A stretch of DNA of 64,000 bases from PLGF01 sp052139695 (lineage in GTDB: Bacteria; Verrucomicrobiota; Verrucomicrobiia; Limisphaerales; Palsa-1400), in assembly GCA_052139695.1 (NCBI GenBank), contig JBKQWF010000044.1, forward strand, positions 13,156 to 77,155. Reading direction: 5' to 3'. Position 1 is the stretch's first letter. Every line of letters begins with the position of its first letter. Of this stretch, positions 49,775 through 64,000 are shown piece by piece. The notes under the pieces are model-generated. The model searched no databases. It saw nothing but the letters and a program-made list of their open reading frames with translations, and had not been told where the DNA came from. The position numbers were made by a program, and so were the translations under genes.

Positions 49775-52700
49775 ATGAATACATCAAAACCCTGGAAAAC
49801 TGGCTGCTCTCTGGCGGGCGCAATTCTGCTCGGCACACTGGCCACCTTGCCGGCGCGCGGCCAGAATTATCCCACGTTGATCGAAGCGCAGTCGCCGGTC
49901 GATTATTGGCGGCTCAATGAAACGAACCATTCCCCCGCCATCAACACCATTTCAAATTTGGGCAGCACCGGCGCCGCCGGCACGGGTTATGTTTTGAGCG
50001 GAGCACTCACGGGCGAGCCGGGCATCGTCGGCCACTCCGTCCGCGTTTTTAATTTGAGCCAAGACGTTGGCCAGGAGACCAACATGGTCGATATCCCGAA
50101 TCTCCCGGAGCTAAACCCCGAGCCTCCTTTCACGATTGAATACTGGATGAAGCCGAATTTGCCGTTTGAGCCCAATGACAGCACCAACGCGCAAGGGAAT
50201 CTTATTCCTGATACGACCGGTCTGTGCGTGCTTTCCTCCCTAAGCCCAAATCCAGAACAAGACAGCCGCTCGGGCTACCTGTTCTATGCGTTGCCGGGAA
50301 GCTTGACTTTCCGCATCGGCGGCGAAGGCGGTTACGCCGCCACCGCGGCGGCGAATGTCGCTCTTTCAAACGCGAACTGGACGCATGTCGTTGGCGAGTT
50401 TGACGGAACGAACGCGAGCATATATATCAACGGCGTTCTCGCTGGGACTGGCGCCGTCAATAACTCGTTTCATATCAATCAATGGGCCCCCACGCGCCTT
50501 GGCGGTATTGAACTTGACGGAAGCGAGTATCTGTTCCTGGATAATTACGTCTTTTTGTTCAGCGGCTACCGCGGGTTTGACGGCTGGATTGATGAGTTTG
50601 CCGTCTATAACAGCATTCTCAGTTCCAACGCGATTGCCGCCCACTACCGCACAGCGACCAACAACCCGTCGGCTTATGATGCGCTTATCCTGGCTTCAAG
50701 TCCCGCCGGCTACTGGAATATGGACGAACCGGCCTTCACGCCGCCGAATCCCAGCACTTATCCTTTCGCGGCCGACCTTGGTTCCTTGGGAGAGAATGGA
50801 ACCAACACGTACGGGGCGCTGGCGGACCAGCCGGGCGTGCCCGGTTTGAGCGCCGACAGCGGGTCGGTTCTTTACAGCGGCGAGGTTGGCTCACTCATGC
50901 TCGACACCAACGAAATGACGCCGTCATTTACCGGGACCGGCGAGGAGATTACCTTGGCCGCGTGGATCAGGCCAACCACTCTTGGGATTGGTTATGCCGG
51001 CGACATCATTGCGCAAGGGTACGACTATGTTCTCTCGGAAAACTATCTGCGGATCGCGGATTCATTCGACTGGGAGGGCAGCGGCACTCCGGATGTCACC
51101 TATTACGACGTTGGGTCCGTTGACGACGCTTTCGATGGCGGCCCTTACTTCAGCGCTATTTTCCCCGTCCCCCCGGGCGATATCGGCAACTGGGTGTTTC
51201 TTGTCGGCACTTACGACGGCGCCAATTGGAATCTCTATCGCAACGGGGCCCTGGTAGCGCAGACGGCGGACGGAGGAATTGGTCCGAACTTCGTCCAGGC
51301 CGCATGGTCCGTGGGCTCGCGCAGCGATCCGGACCCGTATTTTGGATTCTTTTTCCCCGGCTCGATTTCCGAGGCGGCTATTTTCACCAACGCGCTGGAC
51401 ACAAATATGATTTTAGACCTCTACAACTCGGTCCATCGCCTGCCGGTCATTACGCAGGCGCCCCAAGCTCCGTCCCCGGCGTATCTGGGATCATCGGCGA
51501 CCTTCTCCGTCTGGGCGGATGGCCCCGGTACATTGTCTTACCAATGGACTTCCAACAATGTGCCGTTGACCGGGCAGACCGGCACCAACTTGACGATCAA
51601 CGGCTTGACCGCGGACGCCAATGCCACTTATGCGGTGATTGTCACCGATCCTTACGGCGCGGTCACCAGTTCTGTGGCGCTGATGGTAACGCCGACTCTG
51701 CCGCCCGCCACCTTGGTTCCCTCCGAGGAGACTCGCTGGATTGGTTCACCGCTCAGCTTCGCCCCCGCGAGTCTTCCCAATCAGCAACTATCTTATCAAT
51801 GGCAGATGAATGGAAACGCCATCCCCGGAGCGAACCAGGCCACCTACACGGCGCCGTCCGCGGTCAGTTCCGCGGGCACTTACACGCTGGTGATTTCCAA
51901 CAGCTTTGGCGTGGCGACCAGCACCCCGGCCATGCTCTCGGTTTTGACACCGCCGGCCGGCTACGCCACCACAATCGTCGGGGACAATCCGCTTTCCTAT
52001 TTCCGCTTGGATGAAACCAACGGGACCACCGCCTACGACTACGCGGGCGGCAACAATGGCACTTATAACGGCAATTACCAGCTTGGACAGCCGGGCGCCT
52101 TGTCATACGACCCCGACTTTGCGGTGACGTTCTCCGGTGCGACCAATTGCTATCTTGGCGGCATCGGCCCAACGGCGATCAATTCTCATGGCACAACCGC
52201 TGAGTTTTCAATCGAGGCATGGGCGAATGGCGCCGCGGGCCAGGTTGATGGCTCCGCCGTCATCGTCAAAGGAACCGGCAACAATGGCGCTCGGTTCACC
52301 ACTGAGCAATTCGCCATCGGCGTGCAAAGCGGATTCTATCGCTTCTACGTCAACGATAACTTGGGCGGCACCGCCGCCGCCATCGCCACATCCGGTCCTG
52401 ACGGCAAGTGGCACCACCTGGTCGGTGTTTGTGACTCCGCCGGCCCCGGTTTGACGTTTTATATTGACGGGGTGGCTGCCGCCACTTCCGATCTTTCACA
52501 GTTGAACGGAGGCGGCATTCTTTCATCGACAGACCCTGTCAGCATTGGCGCGGAGCGCTCGGGCGTTCTGCCGGACTATGACTTGGACTATGCCGGGACG
52601 ATCGATGAAGTGGCCATTTACGCGTACGCCCTGACCCCGTCTCAAGTGCAGGCGCATTACGCCGCCACCTTCGGGCCCGATACAGCTCCCTTCATCACCG

Positions 52701-53896
52701 TGGAGCCGGTCTCCGTCACTAATTATGTCAACCTCCCTGTTACTTTGACGGCGATCGGGGCCGGCACGATTCCTTTGAGCTATCAATGGAACAAGGTCGG
52801 CTCAGGGCCGATTGCCGGCGCCACGTCCAATTCGTTCACGATTCCCAACCTGGCCTTTGCCGATGCCGGCCAGTACACGGTGGGCCTTACCAATGCGATA
52901 GGCGGAATCCTGAGCACGACCGTGACGGTGACGGTCCTGGCGCCGCCAACGAACCCGCCGGCCATTGCGGGTTTGGTCATGCATCTGACATTTGACGGCA
53001 ACTTGCTCGACGCCACGGGCCGGGGCAACAACGCCACCAACGAGGCCAGCGGTGGCGCGACTTTGATTACCAATAATTACGTCCCGGGCCAGATCGGCGA
53101 GGCCTTCACCTACCAAACGACGGTGACCGGCTCGAGCGCGAGCGCAAATTATGCCAGTCTCGGCGTGCGGCCCGATTTGCAATTTGGCACCAACAGTTTC
53201 ACCGTCAGCATGTGGGTGCAATTGCCGGCCAATTATGTCGGGAATGACCTTCCGTTCTTTACGGACGTGGCCGGCTCCACTTACGGTCACCCAGGTTTCT
53301 GCTTCGAACCTTCGTTCGGCCAAACGGTCGGCAGCACCCTGGGCTGGCCTGGCGCGTGGGGTTTTTCCGTCTATGATGGCACGCCGACTGGCGAAGCTGT
53401 TTATGGCGACGTAGGGACGATCAACGACGGCAACTGGCATAACTTGATCTACGTTATTGACCGCGCACGCGGGGCCACCGTCTATCTGGACGGAGTCGTG
53501 GCGCACCAAAATCGGCAGGGAGGCACGACGGTCCTCGGCATTGGGAACATCAACAGCACCAATAGCGCCACCATCGGCCAGGACCCGACGGGCCTTTATC
53601 CGCAGCCCAGCGATGGCAATATTAATATTGATGACCTTGGGGTTTGGAACAGGGCGCTGGCGCCGTTGGAGGCCGCCTCTATATTTACGGCGGGCAGTGT
53701 CAACCAGGTCAGTTTCATGGGTGTGCCCACAGTGTTGTTCGCGCTCCAAGGCACGCACTTGCAACTGACCTGGACTCAGGGAAACCTGCAATCCTCCACC
53801 AATCTGCTCGGTCCATGGTCAACGGTGGCGGGCGCCACTTCGCCTTACACAACAAACCTGACGGGGTCGGAACAGTTCTTCCGAACGAAGCTCTGA
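49775..53896 (+). CDS. Secreted four-LamG, three-Ig-like domain surface protein
   Basis: 1373 residues, signal peptide GCSLAGAILLGTLATLPARG. Layout: LamG 1 (about 35-290, VDYWRLNE to AAHYRTATNN), LamG 2 (about 300-560, PAGYWNMDEPAF), two Ig-like domains (about 560-725, LSYQWTSNNVPL and LSYQWQMNGNAIPG), LamG 3 (about 725-965, PLSYFRLDETNGT, GKWHHLVGVCDS), Ig-like 3, LamG 4 (about 1060-1305, VMHLTFDGNLLDATGRGNNAT, GNWHNLIYVIDRA). The last 65 residues (LQLTWTQGNLQSSTNLLGPW to EQFFRTKL) form a small module seen in sister proteins. Likely a glycan-binding surface protein. It stands behind the sigma-54 promoter and long leader. Confidence 0.85.
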   Translation: MNTSKPWKTGCSLAGAILLGTLATLPARGQNYPTLIEAQSPVDYWRLNETNHSPAINTISNLGSTGAAGTGYVLSGALTGEPGIVGHSVRVFNLSQDVGQETNMVDIPNLPELNPEPPFTIEYWMKPNLPFEPNDSTNAQGNLIPDTTGLCVLSSLSPNPEQDSRSGYLFYALPGSLTFRIGGEGGYAATAAANVALSNANWTHVVGEFDGTNASIYINGVLAGTGAVNNSFHINQWAPTRLGGIELDGSEYLFLDNYVFLFSGYRGFDGWIDEFAVYNSILSSNAIAAHYRTATNNPSAYDALILASSPAGYWNMDEPAFTPPNPSTYPFAADLGSLGENGTNTYGALADQPGVPGLSADSGSVLYSGEVGSLMLDTNEMTPSFTGTGEEITLAAWIRPTTLGIGYAGDIIAQGYDYVLSENYLRIADSFDWEGSGTPDVTYYDVGSVDDAFDGGPYFSAIFPVPPGDIGNWVFLVGTYDGANWNLYRNGALVAQTADGGIGPNFVQAAWSVGSRSDPDPYFGFFFPGSISEAAIFTNALDTNMILDLYNSVHRLPVITQAPQAPSPAYLGSSATFSVWADGPGTLSYQWTSNNVPLTGQTGTNLTINGLTADANATYAVIVTDPYGAVTSSVALMVTPTLPPATLVPSEETRWIGSPLSFAPASLPNQQLSYQWQMNGNAIPGANQATYTAPSAVSSAGTYTLVISNSFGVATSTPAMLSVLTPPAGYATTIVGDNPLSYFRLDETNGTTAYDYAGGNNGTYNGNYQLGQPGALSYDPDFAVTFSGATNCYLGGIGPTAINSHGTTAEFSIEAWANGAAGQVDGSAVIVKGTGNNGARFTTEQFAIGVQSGFYRFYVNDNLGGTAAAIATSGPDGKWHHLVGVCDSAGPGLTFYIDGVAAATSDLSQLNGGGILSSTDPVSIGAERSGVLPDYDLDYAGTIDEVAIYAYALTPSQVQAHYAATFGPDTAPFITVEPVSVTNYVNLPVTLTAIGAGTIPLSYQWNKVGSGPIAGATSNSFTIPNLAFADAGQYTVGLTNAIGGILSTTVTVTVLAPPTNPPAIAGLVMHLTFDGNLLDATGRGNNATNEASGGATLITNNYVPGQIGEAFTYQTTVTGSSASANYASLGVRPDLQFGTNSFTVSMWVQLPANYVGNDLPFFTDVAGSTYGHPGFCFEPSFGQTVGSTLGWPGAWGFSVYDGTPTGEAVYGDVGTINDGNWHNLIYVIDRARGATVYLDGVVAHQNRQGGTTVLGIGNINSTNSATIGQDPTGLYPQPSDGNINIDDLGVWNRALAPLEAASIFTAGSVNQVSFMGVPTVLFALQGTHLQLTWTQGNLQSSTNLLGPWSTVAGATSPYTTNLTGSEQFFRTKL

Positions 53897-54040
53897 TCTG
53901 ATTCACCGACGATCAACACTGTCGGGGTCCGGGGGCGTCGAGCCGTTGAGACTGACGCCAATTTGTCTGAATTCATGAACCGGCAAAGAAGATCGTGCCG
54001 AAAGAGGTTAAGAAAGGGCGTTGCCGCCCGCGGGGAGAGA

Positions 54041-55051
54041 ATGTCCTTCGCCGGGCAACCCGGACTGTCAACCTCGCACGGAGCCGCGCTGCGGACACAG
54101 AAATATCGCCAACTGGTCCGCCAGCATTTCGACAGGCTCCTCGGCAGGCTGTTCATCAATGTCACCGGCCTCCATTTTCATATCGTCTGGGTGCCGGCTC
54201 CGCCGCATGAATGGCAGTCCCGGACCTTGCCCACTACTTGCTCCGTCTGTTGCCGGTTGCGCGGTTTGCCGCTGCCGCCGGAATGCCGGGCCTGCGGGCC
54301 AAGACACCTCGCCTTCGCGCTCAAGGCGGAGAGAGACGGCCACCAATTCACGTGCCGTCTCGGGGTTCGCAATTTCTGGCTTCCCATTCGGGTCCGCGGC
54401 GAGACTGTGGGCATCGCCTACTTGCAGGCGCTGGATGGTTCAGCTGTCAAACATCCTGGCCGGAAGCGTTCCGCCCGTCTTGTGCCGCGTCGCGTGCGGG
54501 TGGAATTTGCCGGGGCCGCCCGGTTCCTGCGGCGCATCGTTTCGCACGCGCAGACCTCCAGCTTGGCTGACTTGCAGGAGGAGGACCTCATCAAATTTCA
54601 GCAGGCGCTGCACGTCTCCGAAATTGTCCAAACCCGCCTGCGGAAGGAGCTTCATCGTGCCTTGCCGGCGCTGCAAAAGACCTCCCCGGTTCTGCAACCG
54701 CAATCGCGCCCCGAACGGATTGTTGGCGCGGTGCTGGATCGAATTCAGCGGGACTACGCGCGACCGCTGACACTGCGGAAGTGCGCCGACGATTTGCGGG
54801 TGAACGCCGCCTATTTGTCTGATCTCTTTTCCCATGCCGTCGGCCTGCCGTTCAAGACCTGCCTCACCGAAGCGCGCGTGGAAAAGGCCCGGGAACTGCT
54901 GGGCGATCCCACAAAGAACATTTCCCAGGTTGCGGCCGCCGTTGGTTATGCCAGTGCCAACCGCTTCCGCATCGCGTTCGAGCACGCCAACGGCCTTTCT
55001 CCCAGGAAGTGGCGCGAGACGCTGCGGATGCAACCGCCGCCGCCTCATTGA
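54041..55051 (+). CDS. AraC-family regulator with PocR-like sensory domain
   Basis: 336 residues from ATG 54041, which has a GGGGAG just upstream; earlier in-frame starts (ATG 53975, TTG 53963) only add an Arg-rich stretch. The N-terminal domain resembles PocR: FDRLLGRLFINVTGLHFHIVW, then cysteines CSVCCRL, ECRACGPRH and FTCRLGVRNFWLPIRVRGETVGIAYL, which may bind metal or a small ligand. A helix (about 180-225) links to an AraC DNA-binding domain (LTLRKCADDLRVNAAYLSDLFSHAVGLPFK, ISQVAAAVGYASANRFRIAFEHANGLSPRKWRE). Flanked on both sides by giant secreted proteins, so it may control them. Confidence 0.85.
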   Translation: MSFAGQPGLSTSHGAALRTQKYRQLVRQHFDRLLGRLFINVTGLHFHIVWVPAPPHEWQSRTLPTTCSVCCRLRGLPLPPECRACGPRHLAFALKAERDGHQFTCRLGVRNFWLPIRVRGETVGIAYLQALDGSAVKHPGRKRSARLVPRRVRVEFAGAARFLRRIVSHAQTSSLADLQEEDLIKFQQALHVSEIVQTRLRKELHRALPALQKTSPVLQPQSRPERIVGAVLDRIQRDYARPLTLRKCADDLRVNAAYLSDLFSHAVGLPFKTCLTEARVEKARELLGDPTKNISQVAAAVGYASANRFRIAFEHANGLSPRKWRETLRMQPPPPH

Positions 55052-55370
55052 ACTGACGCCACAGGCGGGGACAGCTTGTTACCTTCCCATCTCAGAATCC
55101 AAACAAACGTCTGATTTTCCAAACTTTCGCACTCTAGGCAATTCTGACTTGGGGGTTCAGAATCGTACCTGTCGGAAAAGGCTTCGGTGACGCTCTGTCC
55201 CGAATGTCAACCAGATAGTCGCGGCGTCGCTGAATCCAAGACTGACAATGATCCGTTATGCAAAACTCCTCGGCGCCCAATTCCCGATTTCCCAGTTCGC
55301 CGCGCGCCTCCTCGCTCCGCCTGCCTTTCCCTTGCGCGTTTCCTGTTCACAACCTGAAAGAAATGACTTT
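55052..55370. other. 319-base upstream region of the beta-helix/RCC1 gene
   Basis: Between the AraC-type gene and ATG 55371. No convincing RNA gene, terminator with T-run or sigma-54 site was seen. The open frame does extend upstream to ATG 55248, but the sequence 55248-55370 gives residues that precede a normal signal peptide and are unlikely to be translated. Confidence 0.4.
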
Positions 55371-60851
<5,481 letters not shown>

Positions 60852-60857
60852 ACGCGC

Positions 60858-60864
60858 AAAGGAG
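60858..60864 (+). promoter_or_regulatory. Ribosome binding site fixing the start at 60872
   Basis: AAAGGAG with a 7-base spacer to ATG 60872. It favours this start over the in-frame ATG 60956, although the latter would give a shorter, more usual signal peptide. Confidence 0.7.
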
Positions 60865-60871
60865 AACACCC

Positions 60872-63856
60872 ATGAACACTTTGAACCTCCAAACCTTCCT
60901 GAAAACATTGGCCTCTTTCAGCGCGGACCAGGCGTCACTCATTCAGCCCCGACCGATGCGAGCCGCGGAACGCCCGCCGCCCTGCGACTTGCCTCCTCCC
61001 CACCGTTTGCCGCCCGTTTTAAGCGGCGCGCCAGCGCTTCTGCTGGCCCTCGTATGCCTGGCCTCGCCCCGCCTCGGGTGGGGGCAACTCGCCAATTACA
61101 CCAACGAAACCGCCGTGGCAAACTACGTCAATGGACTTCTCTATTGGCCGGACGCCGCTCCAACCAACCAAAGCGTTGCCGCCTTCCGCTACAAGGTCCT
61201 GCTTTACACCAACGAGAACGGCGTCCTGCCCAACTTCACCAACATGGCCAACCTTTACGGCGCGGCGGAAAGGTCCCGTTCACAAATGGCCGAGGCGCAA
61301 CTGCTATGCGGGCTGACCAACAATCCCGACAGCGCCCTCCTCCGCTGGCTGCTCTTGGACATCTACTATAACCGCGCAGAGGCCGAAGCGATCTTTGCCG
61401 CGCAGGCCCTGCGGCAAGCGCAGTACGCCCATTACGGTCCGCCCATCTCGGACCCCGCCCCGCCCGGCGGGTTCATCATCGACAACGAGATTGGGGCCTA
61501 TGAAGCCGCCTTGCAGTCCAACCGCGTGGCTCTGGCTACTTATTGTGACCTGCTGACCAACTCACTTGGCATGCCCGATGTGGCCGACACACCGATGGGC
61601 TACTCTATCTTCCAGGAAGAGGCGCCCGGACGCGCACTGGAACCCGCCAGTTACCTTAATAGCAATAAGGTGTTGAACTGCGTCACCACGAGCACGAATG
61701 CTCTCTTCAACGGCTACAAGGACCTGGTTCTGCTCTACCAACTGTTGAGCGACCAGGGCGGCACGGCCGCCACCCTGGCCAACCTGTATTTTCTGCGCAA
61801 TGACGCGGGCGACTCCAATGCCGCGCAGGACACGATTACGGAGGCGCAACGTTCCCTGTTCCTGCACGCGGAACTGCTGCGCACGGCGTTCCCGAACCTG
61901 GACTTCACTGACGCCGCGCTGACCAATTCCGGCGTCGGCGCCGCCCTGGCAGGGGTGAGCGACAGCCTGGCCAATCTGGAAAAAGTCAAACAAACGCAGC
62001 GCGGCGGGCTGAACCCTTTGGGCTTCGACCCCAACTTCCTGGCGCTCCTGGATGACAGCTTCTCCGGCGAGGGGTCCTATCCGGACACTTACGACGCCTT
62101 CCTGATGCATCTGGGTACGCCCAACAGCACGCTGGGTCTGGCGACGAACGCCCTGGCGGCAGCCCAAGCCTCCTACGCAACGTACCGCGGTTGCCAGGAC
62201 CAGTGGGCCGCCGAATCCGCCGCCGCCAGCAGCAGCTACGCAGATACTCTGGAGCAGATAGTCGGCGTGCCTCCGTCTGACCCAACCTACGCGAGTTATC
62301 CCATGGGCATGCCCGGCAGCCAACTGAGCCAGCAGTTCCTCAACATCACTGCCGCCGAGTTGGACATTACCAACATCTCGGTGCAAATGGACGATGTGTC
62401 CGCCAACGTCCAAATTGAATTGGCTCAGGGGAGCGCCGAGAGCAACGCCTACATCAATTTCGGCCTTAAACAGGCCTCAGTGGACGATGAAATCGCCAAG
62501 ATCAAGGCTGCCCAGGCGGCGGCGGAAGCCCTCGCCAAGGGCGCGTCGGAAGCGGTGGACTCATATGGCATTTCCGTGGCCGCGGAAGCCATCAACGCCG
62601 GCATCCAGTATGTGGCCGAGAAAGACCTCGGCAATCAGCAGGCGAAGCTCGATAATCTGGCCGCCCTCCAGTCCGCCACCATTGAGGGGATTGAAAACGC
62701 GGCCCAGGTCAAGACCACGCTGCTGCAATTGAACACCCTCGCGGTCGATATGCAATCTGCCGAAGTTAAGCTCCAGCAGGAAGTCAATGCGCTTATCGCC
62801 CTTCAACGCCAGAAAATCGATTTGGAGCAAAATCTGGCCCAGTGCGACAGCAGCCTGACCTGCCTCTACTTTGCCGATCCCGTGCATCAGTTGACGATGC
62901 AGGCGGACATGGTCACGGCCGACCTTGCCTTCCAGCAGGCGCAGGAGTGGCTGTTCTTTATGGCCCGGGCGCTGGAATACAAATGGAACCAGCCGCTGGA
63001 TGTCGTTGGACCGGCTGGATTGGAATACCAGATGGCTGACCTGTTCAAGCTGCGCAATGCCGGCGAGTTGGAGGACATGTATAATGCCATGAAACTGTTC
63101 GATGATCTTAACGTGCTGTCCTCGAGCAGCGACGACCGGTTTGACTGGTTCTCGGTGCGGGATCAGTTCCTTGGATACACACCCACCAACGACCTGGGCC
63201 AGGCGAATTCCTATGTGGACCCGGTGACGGGGCAAACTAATGATGGCATCGGCGCGTTTCGCCTCTGCCTCAGCCGTCTGGTTACAAATGGGTGGATCGA
63301 ATTGGATTTGAACACGGTGCGCGAGGTTCCGCACAAGTCGTTTTTCACCGGCCCGACTTATCTGGCCAACGGCAATGTCGATCCCACGAAGCCGGGAAGT
63401 TACCTGGACAAAATCATCTGGATGAAGATTCGGCTGCCGGGCGCTTTTGCCCGGGATGAGCCGGTGAGCGGCTATCTGCGTTACGGTGGCACCAGCTATA
63501 TTCGCAATCCAACCTATGGCGCCCGCGATCCGCAACGCGCCGACCGGATCATCGGCGAAATGACGCCCTACAGCACGCGCCACTGGCAGCACATCAATAA
63601 TAATTGGGTGTTCACCGACGGCCTCAACGCGCAGATTTCGATGCTGATGGTCCCGCGCACCGAAACGCGCCTGGACGGCAATCCGAACGATCCGGACGTG
63701 CTGCCGTCGGCGAACGAGATAGACGTATTCCAGGAGCGTTCCGTCGCCACGACCGGGTGGCATCTGTCCATTCCGGTGACCGGCGCGGGTAGCGTGGCCA
63801 TCTCCAGCCTGGATGATATCGAGATTTATTTCTATCACTGGTCGCATAATCGGTAG
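60872..63856 (+). CDS. Large exported alpha-helical rod protein, possibly Tc-toxin A-like layout
   Basis: 994 residues, no family firmly recognised. A hydrophobic stretch near 52-68 (PALLLALVCLASPRLGWG) acts as signal peptide or anchor after an unusual 50-residue Pro-rich lead. Residues about 75-470 are helical and repeat-like (DNEIGAYEAALQSNRVALATYCDLL, TEAQRSLFLHAELLRTAFPN). About 490-690 are long heptad-rich helices (QASVDDEIAKIKAAQAAAEALA, MQSAEVKLQQEVNALIALQRQ). Then comes a conserved-looking FADPVHQLTMQADMVTADLA and EWLFFMARALEYKWNQPL stretch, and a C-terminal beta domain ending ISSLDDIEIYFYHW. A helical shell, a long coiled rod and a C-terminal beta cap is also the plan of Tc-toxin A subunits; this is inference only. 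Second gene of the operon with 55371-60851. Confidence 0.6.
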   Translation: MNTLNLQTFLKTLASFSADQASLIQPRPMRAAERPPPCDLPPPHRLPPVLSGAPALLLALVCLASPRLGWGQLANYTNETAVANYVNGLLYWPDAAPTNQSVAAFRYKVLLYTNENGVLPNFTNMANLYGAAERSRSQMAEAQLLCGLTNNPDSALLRWLLLDIYYNRAEAEAIFAAQALRQAQYAHYGPPISDPAPPGGFIIDNEIGAYEAALQSNRVALATYCDLLTNSLGMPDVADTPMGYSIFQEEAPGRALEPASYLNSNKVLNCVTTSTNALFNGYKDLVLLYQLLSDQGGTAATLANLYFLRNDAGDSNAAQDTITEAQRSLFLHAELLRTAFPNLDFTDAALTNSGVGAALAGVSDSLANLEKVKQTQRGGLNPLGFDPNFLALLDDSFSGEGSYPDTYDAFLMHLGTPNSTLGLATNALAAAQASYATYRGCQDQWAAESAAASSSYADTLEQIVGVPPSDPTYASYPMGMPGSQLSQQFLNITAAELDITNISVQMDDVSANVQIELAQGSAESNAYINFGLKQASVDDEIAKIKAAQAAAEALAKGASEAVDSYGISVAAEAINAGIQYVAEKDLGNQQAKLDNLAALQSATIEGIENAAQVKTTLLQLNTLAVDMQSAEVKLQQEVNALIALQRQKIDLEQNLAQCDSSLTCLYFADPVHQLTMQADMVTADLAFQQAQEWLFFMARALEYKWNQPLDVVGPAGLEYQMADLFKLRNAGELEDMYNAMKLFDDLNVLSSSSDDRFDWFSVRDQFLGYTPTNDLGQANSYVDPVTGQTNDGIGAFRLCLSRLVTNGWIELDLNTVREVPHKSFFTGPTYLANGNVDPTKPGSYLDKIIWMKIRLPGAFARDEPVSGYLRYGGTSYIRNPTYGARDPQRADRIIGEMTPYSTRHWQHINNNWVFTDGLNAQISMLMVPRTETRLDGNPNDPDVLPSANEIDVFQERSVATTGWHLSIPVTGAGSVAISSLDDIEIYFYHWSHNR

Positions 63857-64000
63857 CCGGACTTTGGGGCGCGATAAACCTGTTCAAAAACCTTCCGTAG
63901 GATTTTAGTCTCGACTCATTCTTGCTATCGTTGCCGCGCATGGAAACGAGGCAACGCTTTCGAGGGCCGCGCTGTCGCGCGACGGCAGAATCGTCCCCCT
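63857..64000. other. Window edge, no feature seen
   Basis: 144 bases after the last stop codon. No gene start, hairpin with T-run or repeat copy was recognised. The next gene lies outside the window. Confidence 0.5.

Overview
The window looks like chromosomal DNA of a verrucomicrobium, most likely of the Pedosphaera/Limisphaerales type. This is inferred from gene content, not from a marker gene: BlaI regulators paired with M56 peptidases, a prepilin-type H-X9-DG protein remnant, GloVer-type and LamG/Ig-like giant secreted proteins, and a plant/cyanobacterial-type IspH. No rRNA, tRNA, CRISPR array, phage module or complete insertion sequence was seen. Base composition is high in GC, so many long antisense open frames are shadows of real genes.

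Layout. 1-2.6 kb: ispH and a dGTPase-like HD hydrolase. 2.7-4.3 kb: a lower-GC serine hydrolase with a TPR tail, probably acquired. 4.4-9.8 kb: a DegT aminotransferase overlapping an alpha/beta hydrolase, a pterin-carbinolamine dehydratase, a lipoprotein and a TPR protein. 10-16.5 kb: a very large two-module DUF3857/transglutaminase-like protein, a DCC-lipase maturation factor fusion and a cytochrome c. 16.6-24.7 kb: housekeeping genes, namely a TPP riboswitch with thiC, the bioF-bioA pair, an acetyltransferase fused to a cyclic-nucleotide-binding domain, pyrH-frr, and an FtsB/DivIC-like protein. 25-30.4 kb: a ribose-type sugar locus with rbsA-rbsC facing the binding protein and ribokinase, plus a Tat-exported sugar isomerase-like protein. 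30.6-32.1 kb: an HtrA protease with a clear terminator.

32.3-40.4 kb holds two tandem BlaI-M56 sensor modules. Each M56 protein carries a different periplasmic tail: ExbD-like plus TPR in the first, and a novel domain plus Ig-like and LolA-like parts in the second. They are followed by an S41 protease lipoprotein that repeats the novel domain of the second M56 protein. A TACA-N2-TGTA palindrome sits before the first blaI, and a cluster of GACA/TGTC half-sites sits before the second. Together they suggest a self-regulated envelope-stress or proteolysis switch.

40.4-63.9 kb is an accessory surface-protein region: a beta-helix/LamG protein, an S53 protease with two sets of seven GloVer repeats, a four-LamG protein behind an excellent sigma-54 promoter, a PocR-AraC regulator, and a two-gene operon. 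The operon encodes a beta-helix/RCC1 giant and a 994-residue helical-rod protein whose layout is loosely reminiscent of Tc-toxin A subunits.

Several intergenic gaps carry a family of small palindromic elements. Their loops are conserved while their stems vary, which points to a structured repeat family.
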